Origin: an uncultured Bacillota bacterium
Lineage (GTDB): Bacteria; Bacillota_I; Bacilli_A; RF39; UBA660
DNA: 56,124 bases
NCBI GenBank assembly: GCA_945867665.1
Contig: CAMBIR010000008.1
Coordinates: forward strand, 1 to 56,124
Direction of reading: 5' to 3'
The notes under the pieces are model-generated. The model was not told the DNA's origin, searched no databases, and saw only the letters and a list, made by a program, of their open reading frames with translations. The stretch's first letter is position 1; the number at the start of each line of letters is the position of its first letter. Positions 18,473-28,200 of the stretch are shown in pieces. The position numbers and the translations under genes are program-made.

Positions 18473-19762
18473 TTATGATTTAATAGGATTTAACAATCCT
18501 TTTATTAACATGATTCTTGCTTTCATATGAGAAAATTTTCTATATCCACAAGCAGAATGTTTAACTTGCTTAATTACATTGTTAATTCCTTCGACAATTC
18601 CATTAGAATATTCATAGTCAAATGCATTGACTATATATTTTTCCATATCTTTAAATGTTCTAATAGCTTTTTTCATATATTTAGAAACTTTTTTGTTTTT
18701 GCCATTTATAATACTTAAAAATATGCCTTTATTTTTAGTATCAATTGAATATAAAATAGATTGATATATTTGGTATGTTTCATATAATTCATTGTTTGTG
18801 TTTATTAAATAAGTTACGATTTCTTCTTGAGTCATATTCTTTTTGAAACATTTTTGATATTTTTTCTTAGTTTTATTTAGTTCTCTTTTGTCTTTAAGAA
18901 TTAATTTCCAATATTTTTTAAGTTTAGTGTAATTTGGATTTGATTTATAACATAGTTTTATTCTTGTTTTATCAAGTGCATTTCTAGCTTGAATTACAAT
19001 ATGAAATCTATCAGGTATTAATATTGCATTTTTAAATAAAGAATGCATTAATTTATAATAAGGTTTATATAAATCTAAAGTAATGAATTTTACTTTATCT
19101 CTTTCATTTTTTGGATATCTTTTAAAATACTTTTCAATATCAGTTGATAATCTACTGTTATTAATATCAAAAATGTTTTTATTGGTTTGATCAACGATAA
19201 TAAAAGCCATTTTAGAAATAGTATCTTTAGTAGCTTTAAATTCATCAATTCCCATAATTTCTGGAAGTTTTCCATTATTTTTAATTAAATTGTCTTTAGA
19301 AATAGAATCTAATATTTTATTGGTAGAAGAAGATGAAATATTGTTCTTTTTGGATATATATTTTTCAGGGATTTTATCCATCAAATCTAGAATAACTGAA
19401 TTTCTAGTATCATTAGATATTTGCTTATGAGAATCCACAAAATCAGTAGTGGCAGTAAAAGTAGAGTTACAATATTTACATAAAAATCTTTGCTTATCTA
19501 ATAATAAAATAGTATCAAAATTTCCTACTCGTGTAGTTTTAATTTTACAATTTTTCTTAAATCCATATTTTATTATTGTTTCAGGATTGGATTCATATAA
19601 GCAACCACAATTAGGACAAACCTCAGGAGTATAAGAAAGTTTTCCGTGGAAAACTTTAATAGATTTATCCTTAATTTTTTTAATTTCTAAACAATCTTCT
19701 TCAAAAGTAATATTTTCATCTTTAATATTTAAGATATTTCTAGTATAATGAGATAGAGACAT
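18473..19762 (-). CDS. ISL3-family transposase
   Basis: Start at ATG 19762 (MSLSHYTRN), preceded on the reverse strand by AAAGGATC; an upstream in-frame TTG at 19780 overlaps that SD and is less likely. 429 residues. An N-terminal zinc finger (CPNCGC ... CKYC) is followed by a helix-turn-helix region and a DDE core: GIDEFK, TLDLYKPY with PDRFHI, and the C-terminal NGIVEGINNVIKQVKHSACGYR carrying the Glu. Length and motifs are complete for the DDE_Tnp_ISL3 family, so the enzyme could be active. It shares family with the broken copy at 23598. Confidence 0.9.
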   Translation of the reverse strand: MSLSHYTRNILNIKDENITFEEDCLEIKKIKDKSIKVFHGKLSYTPEVCPNCGCLYESNPETIIKYGFKKNCKIKTTRVGNFDTILLLDKQRFLCKYCNSTFTATTDFVDSHKQISNDTRNSVILDLMDKIPEKYISKKNNISSSSTNKILDSISKDNLIKNNGKLPEIMGIDEFKATKDTISKMAFIIVDQTNKNIFDINNSRLSTDIEKYFKRYPKNERDKVKFITLDLYKPYYKLMHSLFKNAILIPDRFHIVIQARNALDKTRIKLCYKSNPNYTKLKKYWKLILKDKRELNKTKKKYQKCFKKNMTQEEIVTYLINTNNELYETYQIYQSILYSIDTKNKGIFLSIINGKNKKVSKYMKKAIRTFKDMEKYIVNAFDYEYSNGIVEGINNVIKQVKHSACGYRKFSHMKARIMLIKGLLNPIKS

Positions 19763-19891
19763 ATAATCAGATCCTTTCAATGTTTTGTGAGCAATTACAT
19801 TGTATCATAAGTAAATCTGATATGTCTCATTTTTAATAAATAAAAATAGTATCAGTGATATACCTCACCAACACTAAATATTATAGAACCA

Positions 19892-19920
19892 AACAGATGT
19901 CAAAATGGCATCTGTTTTTA
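19892..19920 (+). terminator. Terminator displaced from the 17256 gene by the IS
   Basis: AACAGATG (19892-19899) and CATCTGTT (19909-19916) form an 8-bp stem followed by TTTTTAAT. It lies 2 nt beyond the IS right end and is probably the original terminator of the surface gene. Confidence 0.7.
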
Positions 19921-20075
19921 ATATACATATGAACTATTATATAATTAAGTTGCAGAATAATTAAATTAGTTTCATATGTATTTTTATAGTATCACATTTT
20001 GTAAAAAATATGTAGTATTTTTAATCTGTTTTGTATGCTGATTTTTAATTATTCTTGCAAAGGAGTAATGTGATA

Positions 20076-20180
20076 ATGAAAGAAGTTAAAGAATTAATAG
20101 GGTTAAAAGGTACTAATGTAAAGGTATTATCAATTGAAGAAAAAGTAGAAAATAATGAGAAAATAAAGATTATAAATTAA
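20076..20180 (+). pseudogene. N-terminal stub of an ISL3-type transposase
   Basis: AAAGGAG precedes an ATG encoding 34 residues (MKEVKELIGLKGTNVKVL...) that end in TAA. The start closely parallels the N-terminus of the broken transposase at 23598 (MNEVKKLI...). The upstream 120 bp also resemble those at 23480-23597 (TATAATTAAGTTGC against TATAATTAAATTGC). It is therefore a relic of a second ISL3 subfamily, cut off before the zinc finger. Confidence 0.55.
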
Positions 20181-20267
20181 AAGCATAAATTATAGGATAT
20201 CAGTATTACTTAAAATTTAGGGTGTGAATAGTTAATGAATTTAGATTAACTAGGAGTAAAAAATGCG

Positions 20268-20293
20268 TTTTTTTTTTTTTTTTTTGGTAAAAT
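20268..20293 (+). promoter_or_regulatory. 18-T homopolymer abutting an extended -10 box
   Basis: An uninterrupted run of 18 T (20268-20285) is followed at once by GG and TAAAAT (20288-20293), with TGG forming an extended -10. The following GTG start is 33 nt downstream. The -35 region falls in or just before the T run, so its length would change promoter spacing. No stable hairpin with a GC stem precedes the run, which argues against a plain terminator. Confidence 0.45.
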
Positions 20294-20325
20294 TTTAAGT
20301 AAGATAGGTAAGAGAGGTGTTCAAA

Positions 20326-20958
20326 GTGAAGGAAGATAATAAAAAAATATTTATCTTAGTGATTGTGATTATGGGAGTTGTTATTTTGGTTGCTGGGGGA
20401 ACTTTTGCTTATTTTGCATTTAAAACGAGTAATAATAATACCATTACTGGTAGTATGGGAAGTGTTGATTTAAATTTGACGGTTACAAAGGAGTTGCCTA
20501 GTACTAGTGGAGTTGATGATATCTTGGTAACTAATTTTAGTGAGTTACCAGATAATTTAAATAATAAGTGTATTGATAGTGATGGAGAGTATGCTTTATG
20601 TCAGTTATATAAAATTGTTTTATCCAATAGTAGTAATGGAGTAAATACGAAAGTTAAGGGAAGTGTTTCTTTTAATAATACAACAAGTCCTAATTTAAGT
20701 TGGATAAGAATAGATAATTATAGTAGTTCTACTACTTATACAAGTAGTACTTTAGGAAGTAGTTATCATACAGCAAGTAGTAGCTTTGATGCATTTGAGA
20801 GTAGTTATTTATTAAAGAGTGGGAATAGTGTTACTTACTATATTTTAGTATGGGTAAATGAGAATGAAGAAGAACAGACCGATACGGGTACTTATACAGG
20901 AACAGTTAGATTTGAAGATGAAAATGGTAAAGGTGTTACTTCAACATTTGGAGCATAA
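20326..20958 (+). CDS. TasA-like exported protein
   Basis: Start placed at GTG 20326 because AGAGAGGTG (20311-20319) is correctly spaced for it; an in-frame GTG at 20317 lies inside that SD. 210 residues: short basic N-terminus, hydrophobic segment at about 6-28 ending GGTFAYFAFKTSNNNTITGSMG, the classic SipW-type junction. The mature part is Ser/Thr/Asn-rich and beta-rich, with two Cys (CIDSDGEYALC) that could form a disulfide, and a late strand YYILVWVNENEEEQTDTGTYTGTVRF. The next gene begins 17 nt after the stop and shares the same CVDxxGxxxCQxYK block. Confidence 0.8.
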   Translation: MKEDNKKIFILVIVIMGVVILVAGGTFAYFAFKTSNNNTITGSMGSVDLNLTVTKELPSTSGVDDILVTNFSELPDNLNNKCIDSDGEYALCQLYKIVLSNSSNGVNTKVKGSVSFNNTTSPNLSWIRIDNYSSSTTYTSSTLGSSYHTASSSFDAFESSYLLKSGNSVTYYILVWVNENEEEQTDTGTYTGTVRFEDENGKGVTSTFGA

Positions 20959-20975
20959 GAAGGGAATGGAATAAA

Positions 20976-23237
20976 ATGAAAAAGAATAAAATAGTAATTT
21001 TTAATAAATATATTTTTCTACTTCTTGTTGTATTTGCCTTTTTAGTAACAGGAGCTACTTATTCTTATTTGGCTTATCAATATCAAAATAATTCTGTGAT
21101 AAAAGGTAATGTTATCGCGGTTGATGCAGAACTTAATGTTGAATTAGTTAAGGGGAGTAATAGTAAACTTATTCCTTTAAAAGATGATGGATTAACAAAA
21201 GCCATTAATGGGACAGGAGGAGAAGATGTTTGTGTAGATGCGAATGGGAACTTGTCTTGTCAGATATATAAGATTACTTTAACAAATAAAGGGAGTAGAA
21301 TTCATGATTTAAAAGGAACGATTGAATTGTATGCGTCTGACGCGAGCAGTAAATATACCAATTTAAGCTGGAGAGAATTAAGTGATTTAACAACAGTTAA
21401 AGATGGAAGCATTGTTAATGGAATGAGTCAATCTACTTTAGTTAATAATTTAACAATGGAATCTAAAGAAGTTAGAACTTGGAATATAGCTGTATATTTA
21501 AAAGAGGTAGATAGTGATCAAACTAACACAGATAAAGGAAAGTTTGGAGGTACGGTTACTTTTAAGACATCAACTGGAGAACTTACTAGTACAATTGCTA
21601 AAACAGCAGTTATGGATAATATTCAAAGTACTTATGTATCATCATCTACTGGTGTAGATTTTTCTAAGATATCATCTGATAAGAATGGTAAGGGAGTATA
21701 TATTAGAAGTGGAACAGAAAATGATACCAATCCAATCTATTACTATCGTGGAGCTGTAACTAATAATAATGTCTTATTTGCAGGTTATTGTTGGAAGATA
21801 GTAAGGACAACCGAAACTGGAGGAACAAAGTTAATTTATAATGGTGTGCAAAAAGAGGTATATGATTCTAATCCGATAGAAGAAGGAGAATATACAAATG
21901 TTACTAACGATGCAACTTATCCATATACATATGATAGTACCAGTAAGACTTGGACAAGTACAAATAAGACAGATGATGCTACTGGAACAATTACTTTTGG
22001 TGTAAAAGCAGCAGGAGTTTATCTGTTTAATTATACTGTATCATCTGAGGAAGATTATGATAAGGCAATTCTTTACAAAGATGGAACAAAAATTGGAGAA
22101 TATAGTGGTAGTTTTAGTAAAAGTATTTCTTTGGGAGAACTTACCACATCAAGTGTGATAAAAGTAGATTATACCAAAGATAGTAGTGATTCTAGTGGAA
22201 ATGACAATGTTGTATTTAGTATAGAAAAAGCAGTTGGAGAACCTAAAAAAAGTTGTAATAATACAGGAACTAATTCTCAAATAGGAACTAGTGCATTTAA
22301 TTCTAGCACTAATTCACCAGCATATGTAGGATATATGTATGGGAATGTTTATACATATAGTTCTAAAAGCATGAGTAGTATAACAGATAGCTATTATTAT
22401 GGAAAAAGTGTAACTTATTCAAATGGTACCTATACTTTAACAGATACCATTACAAGTAATAGTTGGTCATCTATCTATAATACAACAGATGGTATCTATA
22501 ATCATCATTATACATGCTTTAGTACCTCAAATAGCTGTAGTAGTGTTTATTATGTGTATATTACCGCTAGTTCGTCTGCATATTATATAACTTTAAGTAA
22601 TGGAAAAAAAGTAGAAGATGCTTTAAGTGAAATGTTAGATGATAATACAACAGATAGTACAATAAAAACATCAATAGATAATTGGTATAAAACAAATATA
22701 GAAAGTACAGGTTATACAAAATATCTAGAAGATACTATCTTTTGTAATGACCGAAGTATATATTATAAAGGAGGTTGGGATCCAGACGGAGGAATTAGTG
22801 TTATTAGCGAAACGGGAGGTGATTTGGGTTTTTCTGCTGGAGCTAGGATTGTTGAACAAGAACAACCTAATTTAATTTGTTCAAGAAATGTTGATAAATT
22901 TACAACAAGTACAAGTAATGGAAACGGGAAATTAACTTATCCTGTAGGTTTGTTAACTACTGATGAGATGTTTCTAACAGGTCTCGCTGCAAGTATTAGT
23001 GATGATCAAAACAGTTCATTTTACCTCTATAATGGGCAAGACTACTGGTCGGGCGCGCCTTGTAACTTTAATAGTGACTTTTCGGTTGTTTTTCGTGTCA
23101 CTTCTTCAGGTGCTCTTAGCTATCCTAATGTCACTTATAGCCTTGGGGTGCGGCCTTCGATTTCACTTAGCCCCGGGACCGAGATAAGTGCAGGGGATGG
23201 AAGTTATGAGAATCCTTATTTGGTTCAAGAATCTTGA
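20976..23237 (+). CDS. Modular exported protein: TasA-like N-terminus plus GVRP-type C-terminal domain
   Basis: 753 residues. Signal segment at about 10-30 (VTGATYSYLAYQYQNNSVIKG), then a TasA-like domain to about 205 containing CVDANGNLSCQIYKITLTNKG as in the preceding protein. The middle (about 330-430) looks like a beta-sandwich insert. The C-terminal 250 residues carry FAGYCWKIVRTTETGGTKLIY, GLLTTDEMFLTG and a final YWSGAPC ... VFRVTSSGALSYP ... LGVRPSISLSPG. The W-S-G ... GVRP ending is that of C-type-lectin/FGE-like domains common in gut Firmicute surface proteins and in diversity-generating-retroelement targets. The last 190 bp (23040-23230) are markedly GC-richer than the rest (GGGCGCGCC, CCCCGGG). 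A ligand-binding surface protein is inferred. Confidence 0.75.
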   Translation: MKKNKIVIFNKYIFLLLVVFAFLVTGATYSYLAYQYQNNSVIKGNVIAVDAELNVELVKGSNSKLIPLKDDGLTKAINGTGGEDVCVDANGNLSCQIYKITLTNKGSRIHDLKGTIELYASDASSKYTNLSWRELSDLTTVKDGSIVNGMSQSTLVNNLTMESKEVRTWNIAVYLKEVDSDQTNTDKGKFGGTVTFKTSTGELTSTIAKTAVMDNIQSTYVSSSTGVDFSKISSDKNGKGVYIRSGTENDTNPIYYYRGAVTNNNVLFAGYCWKIVRTTETGGTKLIYNGVQKEVYDSNPIEEGEYTNVTNDATYPYTYDSTSKTWTSTNKTDDATGTITFGVKAAGVYLFNYTVSSEEDYDKAILYKDGTKIGEYSGSFSKSISLGELTTSSVIKVDYTKDSSDSSGNDNVVFSIEKAVGEPKKSCNNTGTNSQIGTSAFNSSTNSPAYVGYMYGNVYTYSSKSMSSITDSYYYGKSVTYSNGTYTLTDTITSNSWSSIYNTTDGIYNHHYTCFSTSNSCSSVYYVYITASSSAYYITLSNGKKVEDALSEMLDDNTTDSTIKTSIDNWYKTNIESTGYTKYLEDTIFCNDRSIYYKGGWDPDGGISVISETGGDLGFSAGARIVEQEQPNLICSRNVDKFTTSTSNGNGKLTYPVGLLTTDEMFLTGLAASISDDQNSSFYLYNGQDYWSGAPCNFNSDFSVVFRVTSSGALSYPNVTYSLGVRPSISLSPGTEISAGDGSYENPYLVQES

Positions 23238-23281
23238 TTATTTTGATATTAAGAAGTATGGTTCTTCGAAGTTCGGCTCTC

Positions 23282-23398
23282 CACGTTTTGATGGGAGTTT
23301 AAAAAATAGTTTTTCGACGAAATGTTGGGAAACTTTTTTTCTAATCTACACGAATTAGTGGGAAGTTTTCTTAATAAAACTCCACGAATTAATGGGAA
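23282..23398. repeat. Three short imperfect repeats in the 3' region of the surface operon
   Basis: CACGAATTAGTGGGAA (23349-23364) and CACGAATTAATGGGAA (23383-23398) differ by one base; CACGTTTTGATGGGAG (23282-23297) is a weaker copy, with the inverted form CTCCCATCAAAAAG at about 24775. No gene is visible between 23238 and 23441. Confidence 0.55.
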
Positions 23399-23441
23399 CA
23401 TTTTGTTAATTGATTTTATTGAACCTTCTGCACGATATAGA

Positions 23442-23468
23442 AAAAGTGAGACAATTTGTCTCACTTTT
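23442..23468 (+). terminator. Strong hairpin terminator of the 20326-23237 operon
   Basis: AAAAGTGAGAC (23442-23452) pairs perfectly with GTCTCACTTTT (23458-23468). It lies 205 bp after the stop codon, so the transcript has a long 3' UTR containing the short repeats. Confidence 0.75.
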
Positions 23469-23597
23469 AAGTATGTAATTATTGTATAATTAAATTGCGA
23501 AAAAAAATACTAATTACATACATTTACTATGATAGCACATCTTTATGGTAAAGTGTATTCTTTTTCTGCTTTTTTATTTTTATAGAAAGAGGATAAA

Positions 23598-24565
23598 ATG
23601 AATGAAGTAAAAAAATTGATGGCTTAGATGATAAAAAAGTAAAGATTACCTCTATTGAAAATGAGAAAATAAAGGGTAATAATGCAAAAATAATAAAAGC
23701 AATAAGCACAATCCAGAGAATAAAATGTCCCGTATGCAATAAATATACAAGCAGTGTACATGATTATTTAAAGCCTATAAATTCTAAATATGTTAAAGTT
23801 GCTGAATACGATTGTTATTTGCGTATTACAAGGAAAAGATTTATATGCAGAAGATGCAATAAAAGAATAACAGAGGATGTAGGAATTGTTAGAAAAGGTA
23901 AAAGCATTACTAACATCTTGGAAATAAAAATAAGAAAGGATTTATTACGACCATGCTACTCGATAAAAGATATAGCAGAAATAAATAATGTATCATCTGA
24001 TAAAGTTAGAAACATATTAATTGAAGCAATGAGCGATTACCCTAAGTATGTTAAAACTTTACCAGATATAATATCACTAGATGAATTTAAAGCAGATACT
24101 AAAGAAGGTAAATATGCATTTATAATGAATGATCCAATTAGAAAAAGGACATTAGATATTTTACCAAACAGAAGAAAGGAGTATTTAATAGGCTATTTTG
24201 ATAGAGTGGAAAACAGAGAAAACGTTAGGTATGTAATTAGTGATATGTATGAGACATATTTGATAATTACAAAAATAATGTTTAAAAATGCAAAATATGT
24301 AGTTGATAGATTTCATTATACTGAATATATAATGAGCGCTTTAGACAATATATAAGAATAAGATTACAAAAGACTTATGGATATAATTCTCAAGAGTATA
24401 GATTACTTAAGAATAAGAAAAATGTTAGTTTATTAAGAAAACATTACAATGATATTAATTGGTATGTGTATACCAAAAGGTATGAACATGGTAGACAAGT
24501 CGATAAATTACCAATTGATATTTTAAATGAAATGCATATGGATATAAAAATTTTAGTTTTTTTAG
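23598..24565 (+). pseudogene. Frameshifted, truncated ISL3-family transposase
   Basis: ATG 23598 follows AAAGAGGAT. A one-base loss near 23617 breaks the frame after MNEVKKL. The protein resumes as a zinc finger (CPVCNKY ... CRRCNKR), an HTH-like region and the first catalytic blocks (SLDEFKA, ISDMYETY, VVDRFHYTEY). A second one-base shift near 24350 moves the frame to RIRLQKTYGYNSQEYRLL, and the text ends at about 24565 without the Glu-containing C-terminal third. It is dead. It belongs to a different ISL3 subgroup from the intact IS at 18390. Confidence 0.85.
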
Positions 24566-24697
24566 ATTAAGATTAATGTATATTTTTAACGGAAAAATTA
24601 GTGAAAAAATTAATAAAAATCAGAAAAAGAAAAATCAGAAAAACTAATAATTTAATAAAATAAAAAAGTATAGATTTTAGAGTATCAACAGCGACAA

Positions 24698-24742
24698 AAA
24701 AACAGTAATAAAAATTTCGAATAAATTATTACTGTTTTTCTT
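24698..24742. terminator. Perfect 14-bp hairpin terminator
   Basis: AAAAACAGTAATAA (24698-24711) and TTATTACTGTTTTT (24726-24739) pair perfectly around a 14-nt loop, with A and T runs on both sides. It lies after the transposase relic and could terminate in either direction. Confidence 0.7.
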
Positions 24743-24850
24743 AATAATCACAAGATATTATTTAAAATTTAGCTCCCATCAAAAAGTTTAGACCCCTTTT
24801 TTTTTACTTTAAAATTTGAAAAAGCCCAAGAAAATAACTTCTGGAGCCAT

Positions 24851-24890
24851 ATGTGATACAATCTAATTGACGAAAGAAGATGTATCACAT
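24851..24890. repeat. 10-bp perfect inverted repeat in a 0.6-kb gene-free stretch
   Basis: ATGTGATACA (24851-24860) and TGTATCACAT (24881-24890) are separated by 20 nt. The surrounding stretch 24566-25177 holds no gene I can support. An ATG at 24889 opens only ten codons before a stop, and the text after it (YYPHTRKVRK in another frame) may be a relic. The repeat could be an IS end or an operator. Confidence 0.4.
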
Positions 24891-25177
24891 GAATTATTTT
24901 AACATTAAACCATTTCATTAATATTATCCTCATACAAGGAAAGTGAGGAAATAATTCAAAATCTGAATTTTAATAAAAATATTCTAAGATAATCACTAAA
25001 ATAAGGCTGAAATAAAATAATTAATTTCTTAAATTGATTACTTATTTCCACTCAACTCCTTTTTAAATAAAGTATTTTTTTAGTCAAAAAATCATGAAAA
25101 GTTATATAGACTTCTTTTAACTTTAATTAAAATATAAGTAAACAATTAGCGAAACTATCTCCAAAAGAGTTTTTTTT

Positions 25178-25186
25178 TGCTATAAT
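25178..25186 (+). promoter_or_regulatory. Extended -10 promoter of polC
   Basis: TGC TATAAT (25178-25186), 29 nt before the ATG, directly after a nine-T run. No clear -35. Confidence 0.55.
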
Positions 25187-25215
25187 TATTTAATAGCAGT
25201 AAGAGGTGTATATTT

Positions 25216-28200
25216 ATGGAAAAGAAAATGGAAGTATTTTTAAATCAAATCGGAATAAATGAAGACTACCTAACTTATTTTGAAGAAAGCAATGTCGAAG
25301 AAGTCAAAGTAAACAAAGAAACCAATCGTTTTCACTTCTTTATCAAAGTAAAACAACCATTACCTTACCCAGTCTATCAAGATTTATTTACTTCCCTAAA
25401 GGAAGCTTTTCATCATGAAATTAAATTAACATTAGTATCCTCCGAAAATACTTATCAAGAAATTAACCCATATATCAAAGAAATTATCAAAGAATATGCT
25501 AACGTCTCTATGCGTTATAATGTTTTTTTAGATAGAGAGGTCAAAATTAACGAAGAAAAAGTTGAATATCCAGTCTATAATAAAATTGAAGAATTAAACT
25601 TAAAAAACATTGAAAGAGAATTAATCAATAAATTAAAAGAATATGGCTTTGCTAATATTGATTTTAATATCATTTTAGAAGAACATAAAGATCAAGAACT
25701 GTTAGATAGAATTAATCAAGAAAAAGATACTTCTGCCATGAAAAATATTCCAACTCCAAAAGCACCATCTCACGAAAAAGAAGAAGTAGCCCCTCAAAGT
25801 CAAGAAAAGAAAAGCTTTTATCGCCCTAAAAAAAGTACAGAAGTAACAAAAATAAAAGACTTATTATATGAAACAGATAATGTTAATATTGAGGTTCAAA
25901 TCTTTGGTGTTGATTTATTTGAAGCAAAAAGTGGCTACAAAATATTTACATTAAAAGTAACAGATTTTTCGGATAGTATGTATGCTAAGATATTCACCAA
26001 AGATGAAGAAGAATTTAAACGTTTAAAAGACTTATTAAAAGCAGGTTCTTGGTATTCAATGTATGGAAGAGTAAAAGAAGATAATTTTGCCAACAACGAA
26101 TTAGTCTTCATGACCAGATTTCGAGATGTAACTCCAATTGATGCCAAACTAGACTGGGTTAGAACCGATAAAAACCCAGAAAAAAGAGTGGAACTTCATG
26201 CCCATACCATGATGAGTCAAATGGATGGCGTTATTGATGAAATCAAATTAGTCAAAACAGCCATAAAATGGGGACATAGAGCAATTGCCATTACTGACCA
26301 CGACGGATGCCAAGCTTTCCCGCATGTCTTTAACGAAGTAACAGGTTATAACAAAAAAATATTATCCCCTTATAAAGATAAATTAAAAGAATTAAAACAA
26401 AACTATCAAGATAAAATTGCTGCCGATGATGTCTGTGGAGCTAAATTAGTAGAAGAAGAAATTCAAAAAACAGAAGATGAAATGAAGAAGGCACCAACCT
26501 TTAAAGCACTATACGGAACAGAACTAGAAATGTCAGATGATACCCTAGATTTAGTAGTAAACCCAACAGATGCAGATATTTATAGTTCTACTTATGTTAT
26601 TTTCGATACTGAAACAACAGGTTTCAACCCTGGATTACATGATTCCATGATTGAAATTGGTGCAGTTAAAATGAAAGATGGTGCTTTAATCGAAAGTTTT
26701 GATGAATTAATCAATCCAGGTGTTCTAATTGATAGCGAAATTACTGAATTAACAGGAATTACCAATAATATGGTGAAAGACTGTCCAAATGAAGAAGAAG
26801 TTACCAAAAAATTCAAAGAATGGATAGGAGATTTACCACTAGTTGCTCATAATGCTAAATTCGATAAAAACATGTTAGAAATGGCTTATCATAAATATAA
26901 TTTAGGAAAACTAGAAAACCCAATCCTAGATACCATGGTTATTTCTCAAATTATCAATAAAGATTTAAAAAGACATAACTTAACCGCATTAACCAAAAAC
27001 TATGGCATTACCTTTGAAGAAAACGATGGAGATGGAGAAAAACACCACCATAGAGCAGACTACGATGCTGAGTTTACTGGTTACGTTTTCTTTAAAATGC
27101 TAAAACAATTCGATAAAAATACGATTAAAACGCTAAAAGATTTAACAACCTTACCAACTGAAAAAGAAATCAATCGTTGGAATCGAGAAAAACATGTGAA
27201 CATCATCGCAAGAAGTCGAGTTGGTTTAAAAAATATGTTTAAACTAATTAGTTATGGATCAACAACATACTTAGTTAAGAGTGCCCGTGTACCAAGACAT
27301 TTAATCAATGAACACAGGGAAGACTTACTAATTGGAAGTGGCTGCTACAATGGAGAAATCTTTAATACAGCCCTAACAAGATGTGAAGATGACTTAAAAG
27401 AAGTCATGAAATTTTATGACTATATCGAAGTTCAACCACCAAGCAATTATACTCATCTAGTTGCACGACATGACATTAACACAATGGAAGAAGTAAAATA
27501 TGCGCTAGAAAAAATTGTCAGATGTGCTAGAGAAATTGGCAAAACAATTGTTGCAACAAGTGATGCCCATACTCTAAATAAAGAAGATAAAATATATAGG
27601 GAAATTATTGTTCACCAAAATGTACCAGGAAAAGGAAGACATCCATTAGCAAGATACTTAAACCAAGAAGGCTATAAAACCATTCCTGACCAATATTTAA
27701 GAACAACCGATGAAATGTTAGAAGAATTCGCCTTTCTAGGAGAAGATGTTGCACACGAAATCGTTATCGAAAATACCAATAAAATTGCAGACTTATGTGG
27801 GGAATATGAAGTTATCATTGACACAGGCGGCATTCCTTTTTCACCAAAAATTGACAACTCTATAGCAACCGTAATTGACTTAGTTTACACTAAAGCAGCT
27901 AGTTGGTACGGTTCGCCACTACCTTATAATATTGAAGAGCGAATTGCTAAAGAACTTTACGGAGACAGTGTACTTGACAGTATCAAATATTTAATGAAAG
28001 AGGAAAATACTGTAAAGGAAGAAGATTTTGAAAAAGAATCATTCCAAAGATTACACGATACCATTTTTAAAGGAGATGACGAAGTAAGAAGAGTAGTAGG
28101 AGAAAAAATTCAAAGAACTTCCGATACCGAATTATCCGAAGAAGAGCTAAAAAAACAAGTTTCCAAAAATCTAGGTGGAATTATTGGTGGAGGGTTTGAT

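Larger units (their letters stand above)
18390..19890. mobile_element. ISL3-family insertion sequence, about 1.5 kb
   Basis: Imperfect 25-bp terminal inverted repeats (18390-18414 and 19866-19890; 19 of 25 match, inner 11 identical TAGTGTTGGTG) bracket one ISL3 transposase gene. ISL3 elements normally make 8-bp target duplications; the flanking octamers here (TGTAATAT and AAACAGAT) do not match, so the insertion is old or was followed by recombination. It sits between the 17256 gene and the hairpin at 19892. Confidence 0.85.

Noticed and set aside
22700-23237. Active diversity-generating retroelement
   Set aside because: The C-terminal domain looks like a DGR target, but no reverse transcriptase, Avd protein or template repeat is present in the window. 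Kept only as a possibility.
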